A stretch of DNA of 64,000 nt from JBKECY01 sp047975025. Its GTDB lineage: Bacteria; Bacillota; Clostridia; Lachnospirales; Lachnospiraceae. Shown here one piece after another: positions 25,757 through 34,866 of the stretch. Each line of letters starts with the position of its first letter. Within the stretch, counting starts at the first letter, position 1. The DNA is taken from contig JBKECY010000037.1 in assembly GCA_047975025.1 (NCBI GenBank), positions 39,622 through 103,621 on the forward strand, in the 5' to 3' direction. The translations under genes and the position numbers were made by a program. Under the pieces are notes generated by a model. The model did not search any database. It had not been told where the DNA came from and was given only the letters and a program-made list of their open reading frames with translations.

Positions 25757-26081
25757 ACCGGAAATACTGGTGTATGCCTGTAAAGCCGACACAGCAATGT
25801 TACAGGAAATCTGCGCCGGAATTGAAGAAGAGGGCGTGTTGTACCGAGTTGTGGAGCAGAGGAGCACAGATCTGGATCTGCTTTCCTATCAGGCGGCGAA
25901 TGATTCAGTCCTTGGAACCGGGATTGGTATCCTGGGGACACAGGCTGCCATGCAGATGCGCACAGTAGAAAAAGGCAGGAATACATTTGTTCTGCGTACT
26001 CCGCTGGACTGGCAGAGCAGAAATCTGGGAGCAAATGCGGCACGCGCCGTCAAACGTGTATCGTTCAAGCAGATTTATTAG
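25746..26081 (+). CDS. ddrB: Diol dehydratase reactivase, small subunit
   Basis: This 111-residue partner (PduH/DdrB) of the large reactivase structurally mimics the dehydratase beta subunit and swaps with it during reactivation. Visible family features are CAGIEEEGVLYRVV, SVLGTGIGILG and RTPLDWQSRNLGANAARAVK. ATG 25746 lies inside the end of ddrA, 11 bases before its stop, behind GGAGGTGCATCTG. Confidence 0.9.
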   Translation: MENRPEILVYACKADTAMLQEICAGIEEEGVLYRVVEQRSTDLDLLSYQAANDSVLGTGIGILGTQAAMQMRTVEKGRNTFVLRTPLDWQSRNLGANAARAVKRVSFKQIY

Positions 26082-26106
26082 AAGAAATCACAGGAAAGGT
26101 GTCGAT

Positions 26107-27102
26107 ATGGATATATACACTAAAAAAGGTGACAGAGGCATGACAAGCCTGATGAACCTTGCACATGTGTCAAAATCAGACGATCGGATTGCATTGCTTG
26201 GAAGTATTGATGAACTGACAAGCCATCTCGGACTGATCAAAGCGGACGCGGGTGAAGTATCATTTCAGGATCAGATCGAGCGGATTCAGGCCAATCTGAT
26301 TACCATTATGGCAGGAATCGCCGATCGTTATAACGTGAAATATAAGTTGCCGGACGAAGAGGTACAGGTTCTTGAGGATTGCATTACTTCCATAGAGGAT
26401 TCTTTTCCCAGAGAAAAGAAGTTCGTTCATCCGGGGAAGACGAAACAGTCTGCCCGCATTGACATAGCCCGCACTGTTGCCAGAAGAGCCGAGCGTCAGA
26501 TGACAGTCGTACATAACAAACTCACAGTGGATGCCAGGGCACAAAAGTATCTGAACCGGCTTTCGGATTATTTGTACATGAATGCCAGACTGCTCGACTA
26601 TCTTGTAGAGAATGAAAGGAGTGTGCCGACGATGACAGATGAAGCTGTGGTACAGGCCGTACTTGAGAATCTGGGACAAAATATGCAGCGGATCACGCTG
26701 GAAGCAGCCAAGAGATTAATTGAAAAAGTTGAGGAATATTCAAAATCAGTAGGCCTTAATGCAGTGATTTCCGTCTGTGGACCTGATGGAAATGCAATTG
26801 CCGTACATGTGATGGACGGTTCCTATCTGGCTAGCTTTTCCATTGCTATGAACAAAGCTTATACTGCGGTTGCTGTTAAAATGTCTACCAAAGAATTAGG
26901 CAGGCTGGCAATGCCGGGCGAGACTTTTTACGGCATAGACAAGGCGGATAACGGGCGTATGATCATCTTCGGCGGCGGTGTGCCTCTGGTCGTGAACGGT
27001 ACGATTATTGGGGGTCTGGGAGTCAGCGGCGGTACAGCGGAGCAGGATGCAGATATCGCAGAGCATGGACTTCTATTTTTGCAGGATGCGCTGATTTCAT
27101 AG
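26107..27102 (+). CDS. pduO: Two-domain PduO: cob(I)alamin adenosyltransferase fused to a GlcG/HbpS domain
   Basis: This enzyme makes adenosylcobalamin from ATP and cob(I)alamin, the cofactor the dehydratase needs. The 331-residue product has an N-terminal adenosyltransferase (about 1-180) beginning DIYTKKGDRGMTSL with the nucleotide-contact helix ARIDIARTVARRAERQM. The C-terminal GlcG/HbpS-like domain (about 190-331, GPDGNAIAVHVMDGS, GGVPLVVNGTIIGGLGVSGGT) binds haem in Salmonella PduO. Many PduO proteins lack this domain. ATG 26107 follows AGGAAAGG; a long upstream extension in the same frame overlaps ddrB and is unlikely. Last gene of the operon. Confidence 0.93.
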   Translation: MDIYTKKGDRGMTSLMNLAHVSKSDDRIALLGSIDELTSHLGLIKADAGEVSFQDQIERIQANLITIMAGIADRYNVKYKLPDEEVQVLEDCITSIEDSFPREKKFVHPGKTKQSARIDIARTVARRAERQMTVVHNKLTVDARAQKYLNRLSDYLYMNARLLDYLVENERSVPTMTDEAVVQAVLENLGQNMQRITLEAAKRLIEKVEEYSKSVGLNAVISVCGPDGNAIAVHVMDGSYLASFSIAMNKAYTAVAVKMSTKELGRLAMPGETFYGIDKADNGRMIIFGGGVPLVVNGTIIGGLGVSGGTAEQDADIAEHGLLFLQDALIS

Positions 27103-27110
27103 AAAATCCC

Positions 27111-27138
27111 TTGACAGTCTGCGGTACTATGGTGTAAC
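27111..27138 (+). promoter_or_regulatory. Possible promoter for the DUF1836 gene
   Basis: A perfect TTGACA is followed after 16 bases by the weak TGTAAC. The poor -10 suggests activator dependence. Confidence 0.4.
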
Positions 27139-27188
27139 GTAGCAGTAGCAACCGACTTACGCATGGAATCATGCAGGGGGATAAGTAT

Positions 27189-27695
27189 TTGAAGAACGAA
27201 TTAAGTCAATATCACTGTCCGAGATGGGAGGAACTTACGGATATTCCGTTGTATCTCGATCAGATACTCATGGTAACGCAGTCAGCGACCGGAGTGTTTG
27301 CAGAGGATAATGAGCAGGGACTGACGAAGACAATGATTAACAATTACGTCAAGCAGAAGTTCATCCAGCCGCCTCAGGGCAAAAAGTATGACAAGGTGCA
27401 TATGGCCAGTCTGATTGTGATCAGCCTTCTAAAACGTGTGTTTTCGATGGATGAAATCAGATCACTGATTGATTGTATGATAGATGAATGCGGAATGGAA
27501 AAAGCGTATAATACATTTTGTGACAGGCTGGAGATTCTATGTCGAGAGGGCGATGAAGGAACTCAGTTAGAGGCACCTGAGAGTCAGACAATTCTGATTC
27601 TGGATGCAGCACTTAAAGCACTGGTCAACAAATGGCGTGCACAGCGGTTTTTGAAGCAGTTTACGGCGGAAGAAAAGCCGAAAGAGCACGAATGA
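27189..27695 (+). CDS. DUF1836-domain protein
   Basis: This 168-residue cytosolic protein contains the DUF1836 region (about 40-125, GLTKTMINNYVKQKFIQPP, YDKVHMASLIVISLLKRVFSMDEIRSL). This looks like a MerR-like winged helix with an effector arm, so a regulatory role is plausible but unproven. TTG 27189 lies 8 bases after GGGGGA; an in-frame ATG at 27171 lacks a ribosome site. Monocistronic, with its own terminator. Confidence 0.8.
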   Translation: MKNELSQYHCPRWEELTDIPLYLDQILMVTQSATGVFAEDNEQGLTKTMINNYVKQKFIQPPQGKKYDKVHMASLIVISLLKRVFSMDEIRSLIDCMIDECGMEKAYNTFCDRLEILCREGDEGTQLEAPESQTILILDAALKALVNKWRAQRFLKQFTAEEKPKEHE

Positions 27696-27712
27696 TTTGC
27701 AGAGTTTAATAG

Positions 27713-27746
27713 CGGGGGCAGCGGTAGTGGCTGTGTCCGTTTTTTT
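27713..27746 (+). terminator. Intrinsic terminator after the DUF1836 gene
   Basis: GGGGGCAGC pairs with GCTGTGTCC (two G-T pairs, one mismatch) and is followed by seven T residues. Confidence 0.65.
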
Positions 27747-27769
27747 ATATGTCAGACATAGAAATAGAG

Positions 27770-27798
27770 TTGACAACTGTATTAAAAGATTATATACT
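27770..27798 (+). promoter_or_regulatory. Promoter for the degV-family gene
   Basis: TTGACA and TATACT are 17 bases apart, 51 bases before the start codon. Confidence 0.75.
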
Positions 27799-27848
27799 CT
27801 ACATAATGCAGTTATAATAACTGTAAAAATGCAGATGGGAGTTTACCA

Positions 27849-28679
27849 ATGGAATATAATATAATTGCCGACAGCTGTTGCGATGTGACAGAAGAGCTTC
27901 AAAGCAGGGTGAAGATCAGTACGGTTCCCCTGACACTGACAGTAGGGGAGCAGGTTTTAGTCGATGACAGTACGCTTCAGATGAAGCAGTTCATGGAAAC
28001 GATGAAGCACACGAAAGAGAAGACCACCTCGGGTGCACCTTCTCCGGCAGCGTTTTGTGACAAGATTCAGAAGGACAGTGTGAATTTTATTGTTACATTG
28101 TCGGCGAATATTTCAGCTTCCTATCAAAGTGCCATGACGGCCAAGGGAATCATGGATAAAGAAGGGGCACAGACCTATGTGTTCAATACCATGAGTGCCT
28201 GTGCGGGTGAGAGTCTTGTGGCATTGAAGCTCAACGACTTAATACACTTAGGGCTTGATACGATGGAAATCGTAGCACGTGTACAGGCTTTTATTAAAGA
28301 TATGAAGACCTATTTCGTGTTGGAGGATCTGAGCAACCTGATCAAAAGCGGACGGCTTAGCCGCATCAGCGGGAGAATCCTGACAGCGCTTAATATACGC
28401 CCGATTATGGGAGCCGATGACAAGGGATTTATTGCGCAGTATTCTCATGGAAGAGGAAAAAAGCAGGTGATTGAGCGGCTGCTGCGTCTGATTACGGACA
28501 GCAAGAAGAAGACCAGGGGAGAGCGTCTGGTCATCAGCCACTGTAATAATCCGGGCTTTGCCTGTGATTTTTCCGAAAAGGTGCGCGGTATGTTCGAATT
28601 TGATGAAATTGTCATCAATGAAACGAGGGGAACCAGCTCCCTGTATGCGAACGATCAGGGAATTATCATAGCGTTCTGA
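27849..28679 (+). CDS. DegV-family fatty-acid-binding protein
   Basis: This 276-residue cytosolic protein carries a bound fatty acid; family members (FakB) present it to the kinase FakA. The opening IIADSCCDVTEEL, the T-x-S loop KTTSGAPSPAAF near residue 60, LSANISASYQSA near 86 and the C-terminal GTSSLYANDQGIIIAF are characteristic. No fakA gene is in the window. ATG follows ATGGGAG. Several DegV paralogues per genome are usual in clostridia, so the specific lipid is not predictable. Confidence 0.9.
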   Translation: MEYNIIADSCCDVTEELQSRVKISTVPLTLTVGEQVLVDDSTLQMKQFMETMKHTKEKTTSGAPSPAAFCDKIQKDSVNFIVTLSANISASYQSAMTAKGIMDKEGAQTYVFNTMSACAGESLVALKLNDLIHLGLDTMEIVARVQAFIKDMKTYFVLEDLSNLIKSGRLSRISGRILTALNIRPIMGADDKGFIAQYSHGRGKKQVIERLLRLITDSKKKTRGERLVISHCNNPGFACDFSEKVRGMFEFDEIVINETRGTSSLYANDQGIIIAF

Positions 28680-28711
28680 GTTTCTTTCTTGTTTTTTAAC
28701 ATTTTATTTTC

Positions 28712-28740
28712 ATGACTTTTCGCCCGCAAAATGGTATACT
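28712..28740 (+). promoter_or_regulatory. Promoter for the uridine kinase-like gene
   Basis: ATGACT and TATACT are 17 bases apart, 26 bases before the ATG. Confidence 0.6.
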
Positions 28741-28765
28741 TTTTATAAAAAGGGGATGAAAAATA

Positions 28766-30433
28766 ATGACAGATACTATGATTCAGGTAAAAATAGGTGA
28801 TACGATCAAGCAATATCCCAAGGGGATATCCTATTCCGCCATTGTCAGTGAATATAAAGAAATTGACGGTGCGCCCATCGTACTTGTCTATGTAGACGGC
28901 AAGCTGCGGGAGCTGCATCACCATGTAAAGAAAGACTGTGAGATCAAGTTCGAGACCACGAAGGGAACTATCGGAAGGAAGACCTATCGCAGAAGCGCCT
29001 GCCTGGTCTTACTAAAGGCGATTTATGATATCGTCGGCAAGAAGAATGTCCAGCGTGTGGTGCTGCGTCATACGATGGGAACCGGGTACTATTTTAAAAT
29101 TGCAGATATGAATGGAGTGAGCCAGAATTTTCTTGATGCAGTAACTGTACGGATGCAGGAGCTGGTGGCACAGAAGCTGCCGATTATGAAGCGCAGTGTG
29201 GGGACGGATGAAGCCATTGAGTTGTTCCATAAGCATGGGATGTACGACAAGGAATATCTGTTCCGGTACCGCAGGGTATCGAGAGTAAATATATATAGTA
29301 TTGAAAACTATGAAGACTATTATTATGGCTTCATGGTAGAAGATACTTCCTATATCAAATATTTTAAACTCTTTCCCTATGATGAAGGGTTTGTAATGCA
29401 GCTTCCGACACTTGAAAATCCTGGTGTGGTGCCGCCTTTCGTGGATACACCTAAAATTTTTAAGATTCAGAAGTTCTCCAAGGAATGGGGAGAGCGCTTC
29501 CATGTGTCTACGGTAGGTGAACTCAATGATCGTATTTCACAGGAGGGTCTGCAGGAGATCGTTCTGGTACAAGAAGCGTTTCAGGAAACGCAGGTCAGCA
29601 AAATTGCTGAACAGATCATGGAACAGGGCAACCGGAAATTCATTATGATTGCAGGCCCGTCTTCTTCCGGCAAGACCACGTTTTCGCACAGGCTTTCCAC
29701 ACAGCTGTCTGCGCATGGGCTGCATCCGCATCCGATTGCATTAGACAATTATTTTGTGAATCGTGACCAGACACCGCTCGATGAATTTGGAGAGCGCAAT
29801 TACGAAACTTTAAAGGCCATTGATATTAAGCAGTTCAATGAAGATATGATGCGCCTTATACAAGGTGAGACAGTTGAGCTTCCGGAATACAATTTTAAGT
29901 CCGGTAAGCGGGAGTACAAGGGCCGCAGCCTGACACTCAAAGAGAATGATATACTGGTGCTCGAAGGAATCCATGGCTTAAACGATGAACTCAGTCATTC
30001 GCTGCCCAAAGACAGTAAATTCAAGATTTATGTAAGCGCCCTGACACAGCTGAACATAGATGAGCATAACCGGATTCCTACGACAGACGGACGCTTGATT
30101 CGCCGGATTGTCAGAGACGCAAGGGGGCGCGGCACAACGGCGAAGGAAACCATCGCTATGTGGAAATCAGTACGCCGGGGTGAGGCAGAAAATATCTTCC
30201 CATTTCAGGAAGAGGCAGATGTTATGTTCAACTCTGCGCTTGTATACGAACTGGCCTGCTTAAAAGTGTATGCGGAGCCGCTGCTGTTTGCAATCAATAA
30301 AGGAGAACCTGAATATTACGAAGCCAACCGGCTGCTGAAATTTCTGGATTATTTTATACCGATTCCAAGTGATATTATCCCTAATAACTCGATTCTGCGT
30401 GAGTTCATTGGCGGAGGATGCTTCGGAGTGTGA
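28766..30433 (+). CDS. TGS-domain uridine kinase / phosphoribulokinase-family protein
   Basis: This 555-residue cytosolic nucleoside kinase homologue has an N-terminal TGS domain (about 1-65) and a threonyl-tRNA-synthetase-like second domain (about 70-250). A C-terminal P-loop kinase begins at MIAGPSSSGKTTFSHRL near residue 295. Downstream motifs are ALDNYFVNRDQTPLDE and VLEGIHGLNDEL. Such TGS-SAD-Udk fusions are frequent in Clostridia, but their substrate is not firmly known. ATG follows GGGGATGAAAAATA. It is immediately upstream of rnpB. Confidence 0.85.
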   Translation: MTDTMIQVKIGDTIKQYPKGISYSAIVSEYKEIDGAPIVLVYVDGKLRELHHHVKKDCEIKFETTKGTIGRKTYRRSACLVLLKAIYDIVGKKNVQRVVLRHTMGTGYYFKIADMNGVSQNFLDAVTVRMQELVAQKLPIMKRSVGTDEAIELFHKHGMYDKEYLFRYRRVSRVNIYSIENYEDYYYGFMVEDTSYIKYFKLFPYDEGFVMQLPTLENPGVVPPFVDTPKIFKIQKFSKEWGERFHVSTVGELNDRISQEGLQEIVLVQEAFQETQVSKIAEQIMEQGNRKFIMIAGPSSSGKTTFSHRLSTQLSAHGLHPHPIALDNYFVNRDQTPLDEFGERNYETLKAIDIKQFNEDMMRLIQGETVELPEYNFKSGKREYKGRSLTLKENDILVLEGIHGLNDELSHSLPKDSKFKIYVSALTQLNIDEHNRIPTTDGRLIRRIVRDARGRGTTAKETIAMWKSVRRGEAENIFPFQEEADVMFNSALVYELACLKVYAEPLLFAINKGEPEYYEANRLLKFLDYFIPIPSDIIPNNSILREFIGGGCFGV

Positions 30434-30461
30434 TACGGGGCCAAACTTTGGGATTCGCGTA

Positions 30462-30490
30462 TTTACAGGATTGTCAAATCGTGATAGAAT
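30462..30490 (+). promoter_or_regulatory. Promoter for RNase P RNA
   Basis: TTTACA and TAGAAT are 17 bases apart, about 11 bases before the P1 helix. Confidence 0.75.
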
Positions 30491-30501
30491 AGGGAAGCTG
30501 C

Positions 30502-30859
30502 CGTAAGTAAGGCAAGTGGTCGCAGCTGAAACAGCCGAAAGGCCTCAGGAGAGGAAAGTCCGGGCTTCATAGAGCAGGATGCCGGATAACGTCCGGTGGA
30601 GGTAACTCCCAGACCAGTGCAACAGAAATAAACCGCTGCGTGTCGTAATGACATGGAGTAAGGGTGGAAAGGCAGTGTAAGAGACTACCGCTTATCTGGT
30701 AACAGATAAGGCTATGTAAACTCCATTCGAAGCAAGACCGAATAGAAAGCTATGTGGCTGCTCGTCACGCTTTCAGGTGGGTCGCTAAAGTCTGCCGGTA
30801 ACGGCAGATGTAGACAGATGACCACTCACGACAGAACCCGGCTTATCGCTTTGCTTACG
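30502..30859 (+). ncRNA. rnpB: RNase P RNA component, type A
   Basis: This is the catalytic RNA that trims 5' leaders of tRNA precursors. The conserved core GAGGAAAGTCCGGGC lies at 30552-30566 and the 3' core ACAGAACCCGGCTTATCG near 30832. P1 forms between CGTAAGTAAGGC (30502) and GCTTTGCTTACG (30848-30859) with two wobble pairs. AGAGACTACCGC-type and AAACTCCAT segments lie in the middle. The architecture is the ancestral A type, as in most Clostridia, not the Bacillus B type. Ends are set from P1 and may be off by a few bases. Confidence 0.95.
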
Positions 30860-30883
30860 ACAGATACATAAAATAGTAAAAAT

Positions 30884-30919
30884 TTACCGGCAGACTGATT
30901 GTCCGCCGGTAGTTTTTTT
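30884..30919. terminator. Terminator between rnpB and pyrI
   Basis: TTACCGGC-x-GAC pairs with GTC-x-GCCGGTA and is followed by seven T residues on the plus strand; on the minus strand the stem is followed by AAATTTTTAC. It probably serves both convergent transcripts. Confidence 0.85.
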
Positions 30920-31349
30920 AGTTTACGTCTGAATATTTTTCCTCGCAGTATTTACAGCGATAGGTTTCTTCTTTCTCATCAACGAGGAGGAAGACCTGAT
31001 CAAGCCCCTGCTCAATTGATGTGATACAGCGTGGATTCTTACAGCGAATTACGTTGGTAATCTGCAGTGGCAGATTTAAAACTCTCTTTTCTACGATGAC
31101 ACCGTCTTTTATAATATTCACAGTAATATTATGATCAATAAATCCCAGAATATCCAAATCCAGCTTGTCAATCGGGCACTCTACCTTTAGAATGTCTTTC
31201 TTTCCCATCTTGTTGCTGCGGGCATTTTTGATGATTGCCACAGTGCAGTCCAGTTTATCGAGCCCAAGGTTATGATAGATCATCATACTTTTTCCGGCTT
31301 TGACATGATCGAGTACGAAGCCTTCGCTAATTTGACCTACGTTTAGCAT
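30918..31349 (-). CDS. pyrI: Aspartate carbamoyltransferase regulatory chain
   Basis: This 143-residue allosteric subunit binds CTP or ATP and controls PyrB. The zinc domain has paired cysteines CKNPRC and CKYCEEKY near the C-terminus, which contact the catalytic chain. The N-terminal nucleotide domain has [15 protein letters not shown] strands. It overlaps pyrB by 7 bases. The presence of pyrI implies a class B ATCase sensitive to nucleotide feedback. The stop codon overlaps the terminator T-run. Confidence 0.95.
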   Translation of the reverse strand: MLNVGQISEGFVLDHVKAGKSMMIYHNLGLDKLDCTVAIIKNARSNKMGKKDILKVECPIDKLDLDILGFIDHNITVNIIKDGVIVEKRVLNLPLQITNVIRCKNPRCITSIEQGLDQVFLLVDEKEETYRCKYCEEKYSDVN

Positions 31350-32269
31350 GTTGTTCCCTCCAATCCCAGAAGCGTAAGTATAAGTGCCATACGGACATAT
31401 ACGCCATATTGTACCTGCTTGAAATAGGCAGCCCGCGGGTCCTTGTCCACGTCAACATGGATTTCATTGACGCGTGGCAGCGGATGCAGGACGAGCATAT
31501 CTTCCTTCGCGAGTTTCATTTTGTTAGAATCCAGAATATAGAAATCTTTCATACGTACATAGTCTTCTTCATTGAAGAAGCGTTCTTTTTGTACACGCGT
31601 CATATACAGAAGATCCAGTTCAGGAAGTGCATCCTCCAGACGTACCATTTCCTCAAAATCCTTATGGTTCTTCTGCAGCACACCGGTGCGGATGTAGTCA
31701 GGCAGACGTAATTCTTCAGGGGAAATCAGAATAAAGCGGACGTTTTCATAGCGTACCAGCGCTTCGATTAGTGAATGGACAGTGCGCCCGAACTTCAAGT
31801 CACCACAAAGCCCGATGGTCAGGTGATCCAAGCGCCCTTTCAAAGAACGAATGGTCAGCAGATCTGTCAGAGTCTGGGTCGGGTGCTGATGTCCGCCGTC
31901 ACCGGCATTGATTACCGGTATCGAGGAGGCCATAGAGGCGACCAGCGGAGCTCCTTCCTTGGGATGGCGCATCGCCGCGATATCGGCATAGCAGGATGCC
32001 ATGCGGATGGTATCAGATACACTTTCACCTTTGGTGGCAGAGCTGGAAGAAGCATCAGAAAATCCTAATACCTTCCCTCCAAGATTCATCATAGCCGCTT
32101 CAAAACTGAGCCGAGTTCGCGTGCTTGGTTCATAAAATAAAGAGGCCAGACGTTTCCCCTCACACACTTTTGCGTACTTCTCCGGTCGTTTCTCAATGTC
32201 ATTGGCCAGGTCAAGAATAGATGCTAATTCTTCGACCGACAAATCCAAGGGACTCATTAAATGCTTCAT
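31343..32269 (-). CDS. pyrB: Aspartate carbamoyltransferase catalytic chain
   Basis: This enzyme catalyses the committed step of pyrimidine synthesis, carbamoyl phosphate plus aspartate to carbamoyl aspartate. The 308-residue length is standard. The carbamoyl-phosphate loop [16 protein letters not shown] is near residue 50, HPKEGAPL near 101, the [15 protein letters not shown] motif near 128, and HPLPRVNEI near 262. ATG follows AGGAGGTAGTAC. The 5' leader predicted from its promoter is only about 45 bases and shows no PyrR attenuator. Confidence 0.96.
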   Translation of the reverse strand: MKHLMSPLDLSVEELASILDLANDIEKRPEKYAKVCEGKRLASLFYEPSTRTRLSFEAAMMNLGGKVLGFSDASSSSATKGESVSDTIRMASCYADIAAMRHPKEGAPLVASMASSIPVINAGDGGHQHPTQTLTDLLTIRSLKGRLDHLTIGLCGDLKFGRTVHSLIEALVRYENVRFILISPEELRLPDYIRTGVLQKNHKDFEEMVRLEDALPELDLLYMTRVQKERFFNEEDYVRMKDFYILDSNKMKLAKEDMLVLHPLPRVNEIHVDVDKDPRAAYFKQVQYGVYVRMALILTLLGLEGTTC

Positions 32270-32319
32270 GTACTACCTCCTGGTTTTTGCGATAATTCTA
32301 TTTGCTTACTTCGTATACT

Positions 32320-32348
32320 ATAATATAATAGTCAAGGCCTTTTTTCAA
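32320..32348 (-). promoter_or_regulatory. Promoter for pyrBI
   Basis: TTGAAA and TATTAT are 17 bases apart on the minus strand. Its -35 box is only 7 bases from the -35 of the divergent folC promoter. Confidence 0.6.
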
Positions 32349-32355
32349 GAGCAAC

Positions 32356-32384
32356 TTGAGTTTAGAAGGGCGTTGTATTATAAT
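32356..32384 (+). promoter_or_regulatory. Promoter for folC-pheA-DUF815
   Basis: TTGAGT and TATAAT are 17 bases apart, 50 bases before the chosen folC start. Confidence 0.65.
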
Positions 32385-32433
32385 GGGGAATAAAGAATTC
32401 AAGGGCATTTGCTGCTGGGAAAAGAGACATAAA

Positions 32434-33723
32434 ATGAAGTATCAGGAAACTATGGAGTACATACAGAAAACTAAAGAAATCGGTTACATTTTGGGACTGG
32501 ATTCCATGCGGGCACTGCTGTCGCGGCTGGGCAATCCGCAGGACGCGCTCACTGTGATTCATGCCGCCGGCACGAACGGCAAAGGTTCCGTACTTGCGTA
32601 TCTGTCTACTGCGCTGCGCAAGGGAGGATACAAAACTGGAAAATTCACGTCACCGGGGGTCTTCTCCTATTTGGAAAGCTTCGAAATCAATGGGGAAGCG
32701 ATAGCCAAGGAGGCCTATGCAGCGCTGATTACAACGGTAAAAGCCACAGTGGATGCGATGTGTGCAGACGGTCTTAGACATCCGACGACTTTCGAGATCG
32801 AGACAGCCGCAGCGTTTTTGTGTTTTTACACACAAAAATGTGACATTGTCCTATTGGAGACCGGAATGGGAGGATTGACAGACGCGACGAACATTGTTCA
32901 AAATACGCGGGTAGAGATACTGACATCTATCGGGATGGATCATATGGAATATCTGGGAGATACACTGGAAGATATCACCCGGATGAAGGCAGGCATTATT
33001 AAGCCGCATAGTCTGGTTGTAAGCGCTGTACAAAGCCCCGAGGCAGCACAGGTCATAGCTGACACCTGCAGGAAGCAGGAAGCCAGACTTTATATCGCAG
33101 ATGCAGCGCAGGTCCGGATTCTTCAGGAAAGTGCGGCAGGCCAGACCTTTGTCTATAAAGGTGCGACCTATACTTTGCAGATGGCCGGGACATTTCAGAT
33201 TGAGAATGCCGTCCTTGCCATTGAGACATTACTGCTTCTTAAAGCAGACGGTCTGCATCTGACGCTGGAGCAGATACAGGAGGGACTTTTGCAGACAAAA
33301 TGGCTGGGGCGTTTTATGCTGATGCAGACACAACCGGATATTATTCTTGACGGAGCCCATAATCCACCGGCGGCACTGCACCTCAAAGAGTCGCTGCTCC
33401 GCTATTACAAAGGTCGTGACTTTGTCTTTGTCATGAGTATGCTAAAAGACAAGAATTACGATGAAGTGGCAGAAATCATGGCACCGCTGGCCAGGCAGGT
33501 GATTACCGTTACACCCCCCAATCCCGGGCGGGCTTTAGAGGCCGGACAGCTGGCAGAGGCAGTGCGGCCGTTCAATCCGCACGTACAGGCAGGTGATTCT
33601 GTGGAGGAAGCAGTTGAGCTGGCCTGCAGCGGCGCAGATACGCAGGATGTGATTGTAGTATTTGGAACCCTTTCTTTTCTGAATACTGTGAAAAAAGTGT
33701 TGGAAAACAAGAGGAGAACATAA
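32434..33723 (+). CDS. folC: Folylpolyglutamate synthase / dihydrofolate synthase
   Basis: This cytosolic ligase adds glutamate to folates and/or joins dihydropteroate to glutamate. The 429-residue protein has the P-loop VIHAAGTNGKGSVLAYL near residue 42 and the omega-loop and metal-binding ETGMGGLTDATN near 155. The Mur-ligase C-terminal domain begins near DGAHNPPA (about 310). ATG 32434 is the family start and follows GGGAAAAGAGACAT; ATG 32383 upstream overlaps the promoter and has no ribosome site. The stop overlaps pheA by one base. Confidence 0.93.
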   Translation: MKYQETMEYIQKTKEIGYILGLDSMRALLSRLGNPQDALTVIHAAGTNGKGSVLAYLSTALRKGGYKTGKFTSPGVFSYLESFEINGEAIAKEAYAALITTVKATVDAMCADGLRHPTTFEIETAAAFLCFYTQKCDIVLLETGMGGLTDATNIVQNTRVEILTSIGMDHMEYLGDTLEDITRMKAGIIKPHSLVVSAVQSPEAAQVIADTCRKQEARLYIADAAQVRILQESAAGQTFVYKGATYTLQMAGTFQIENAVLAIETLLLLKADGLHLTLEQIQEGLLQTKWLGRFMLMQTQPDIILDGAHNPPAALHLKESLLRYYKGRDFVFVMSMLKDKNYDEVAEIMAPLARQVITVTPPNPGRALEAGQLAEAVRPFNPHVQAGDSVEEAVELACSGADTQDVIVVFGTLSFLNTVKKVLENKRRT

Positions 33724-34850
33724 TGGATTTAAATGAAATACGACAGGATATAGATGTAATAGATGATGAAATCGTCCGGCTGTTTGAAAAGAGAATGAAA
33801 CTTTCCTCGGAAGTGGCAGATTTCAAGATCAAGACAGGGAAGCCGGTCTTTGATCAGGAACGAGAAATCAGCAAGCTGGCAGCGCTTAAAGCGAAGGCGC
33901 AGAGTGAATTTACGGCTGCGGGTGTACAAGAGCTGTTTCAGCAGATTATGTCGATGAGCCGCAAGCTGCAATACCGGCTGTTGACAGAACATGGCATTGA
34001 AGAGGCGATTGACTATGAATTTGTCGAAGAACTGCCCATTGCCGGAAAAAAGGTGGTTTATCAGGGCGTAGAGGGTGCCTATACATATGAAGCCATGCAC
34101 CGTTTCTTTGGTGAGAATGTTCAGAATGAACATGTGCACACCTGGCGAGAAGTGATGGAGTCTATTGCCAGGGGAGATGCACAATACGCAATACTCCCCA
34201 TTGAGAATTCCACTGCCGGAATTGTGACAGATGTCTATGATCTACTGGGCGAGTTCGACCTGTATATTGTAGGTGAGCAGGTTATAAAATGCGAGCACGC
34301 CCTGTTGGGGGTACGCGGGGCAAGCCTGTCGGACATCGAGGATGTCTATTCGCATCCGCAGGCACTGAGTCAGTGTAAAAAGTACTTGGAGACGCATCCG
34401 CAGTGGACACAGCATGAGTATGAGAATACGGCGAGTGCCGCCAGGAAGATTGCCCGGGATCATCGCAGAACACAGGCCGCCATTGCCAGTGAGGCAGCCG
34501 CCAAAATATTTGATCTGGATGTTCTGCAAAAGGGGATTTACTATAATGAAGACAACTATACACGCTTTATTATTGTCAGTAAAAAGCAAAGATATGTGAG
34601 TACGGCAAACAAAATCAGTATATGTTTTGAGATTCCGCACGAAAGCGGAACGCTGTATAATATGCTGTCGCACTTCATATATAATGGATTAAACATGTCA
34701 AAAATCGAATCGCGTCCCATCCCCGGTAAAAGCTGGGAATACAGGTTTTTCGTGGATTTCACAGGAAATCTGCGCGACAGTTCGGTGAAGAATGCCCTGC
34801 GCGGCATCCGTCAGGAAGCAAAATATGTGAGAGTTTTTGGGAATTACTAA
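33723..34850 (+). CDS. pheA: Bifunctional chorismate mutase / prephenate dehydratase (P-protein)
   Basis: This enzyme converts chorismate to prephenate and then to phenylpyruvate for phenylalanine synthesis. The 375-residue product has an AroQ mutase domain (about 1-85, IRQDIDVIDDEIVRLFEKRM) and a dehydratase domain (about 105-285, YQGVEGAYTYEAM, PIENSTAGIVTDVYDLL). The C-terminal ACT domain (about 300-375) contains ESRPIPGKSWEYRFFVDF, the usual phenylalanine-sensing ESRP site. So feedback inhibition by phenylalanine is expected. No attenuator peptide precedes it. Confidence 0.95.
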   Translation: MDLNEIRQDIDVIDDEIVRLFEKRMKLSSEVADFKIKTGKPVFDQEREISKLAALKAKAQSEFTAAGVQELFQQIMSMSRKLQYRLLTEHGIEEAIDYEFVEELPIAGKKVVYQGVEGAYTYEAMHRFFGENVQNEHVHTWREVMESIARGDAQYAILPIENSTAGIVTDVYDLLGEFDLYIVGEQVIKCEHALLGVRGASLSDIEDVYSHPQALSQCKKYLETHPQWTQHEYENTASAARKIARDHRRTQAAIASEAAAKIFDLDVLQKGIYYNEDNYTRFIIVSKKQRYVSTANKISICFEIPHESGTLYNMLSHFIYNGLNMSKIESRPIPGKSWEYRFFVDFTGNLRDSSVKNALRGIRQEAKYVRVFGNY

Positions 34851-34866
34851 AGAAACGGAGAGCAGG

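Noticed and set aside
27111..27140. MerR-type promoter with a 19-bp spacer before the DUF1836 gene
   Set aside because: No good -10 or dyad is found at 19-20 bases, so only a weak ordinary promoter is listed.
32383..32433. Upstream ATG start for folC
   Set aside because: ATG 32383 overlaps the TATAAT of its own promoter and has no ribosome site; ATG 32434 matches the family N-terminus.
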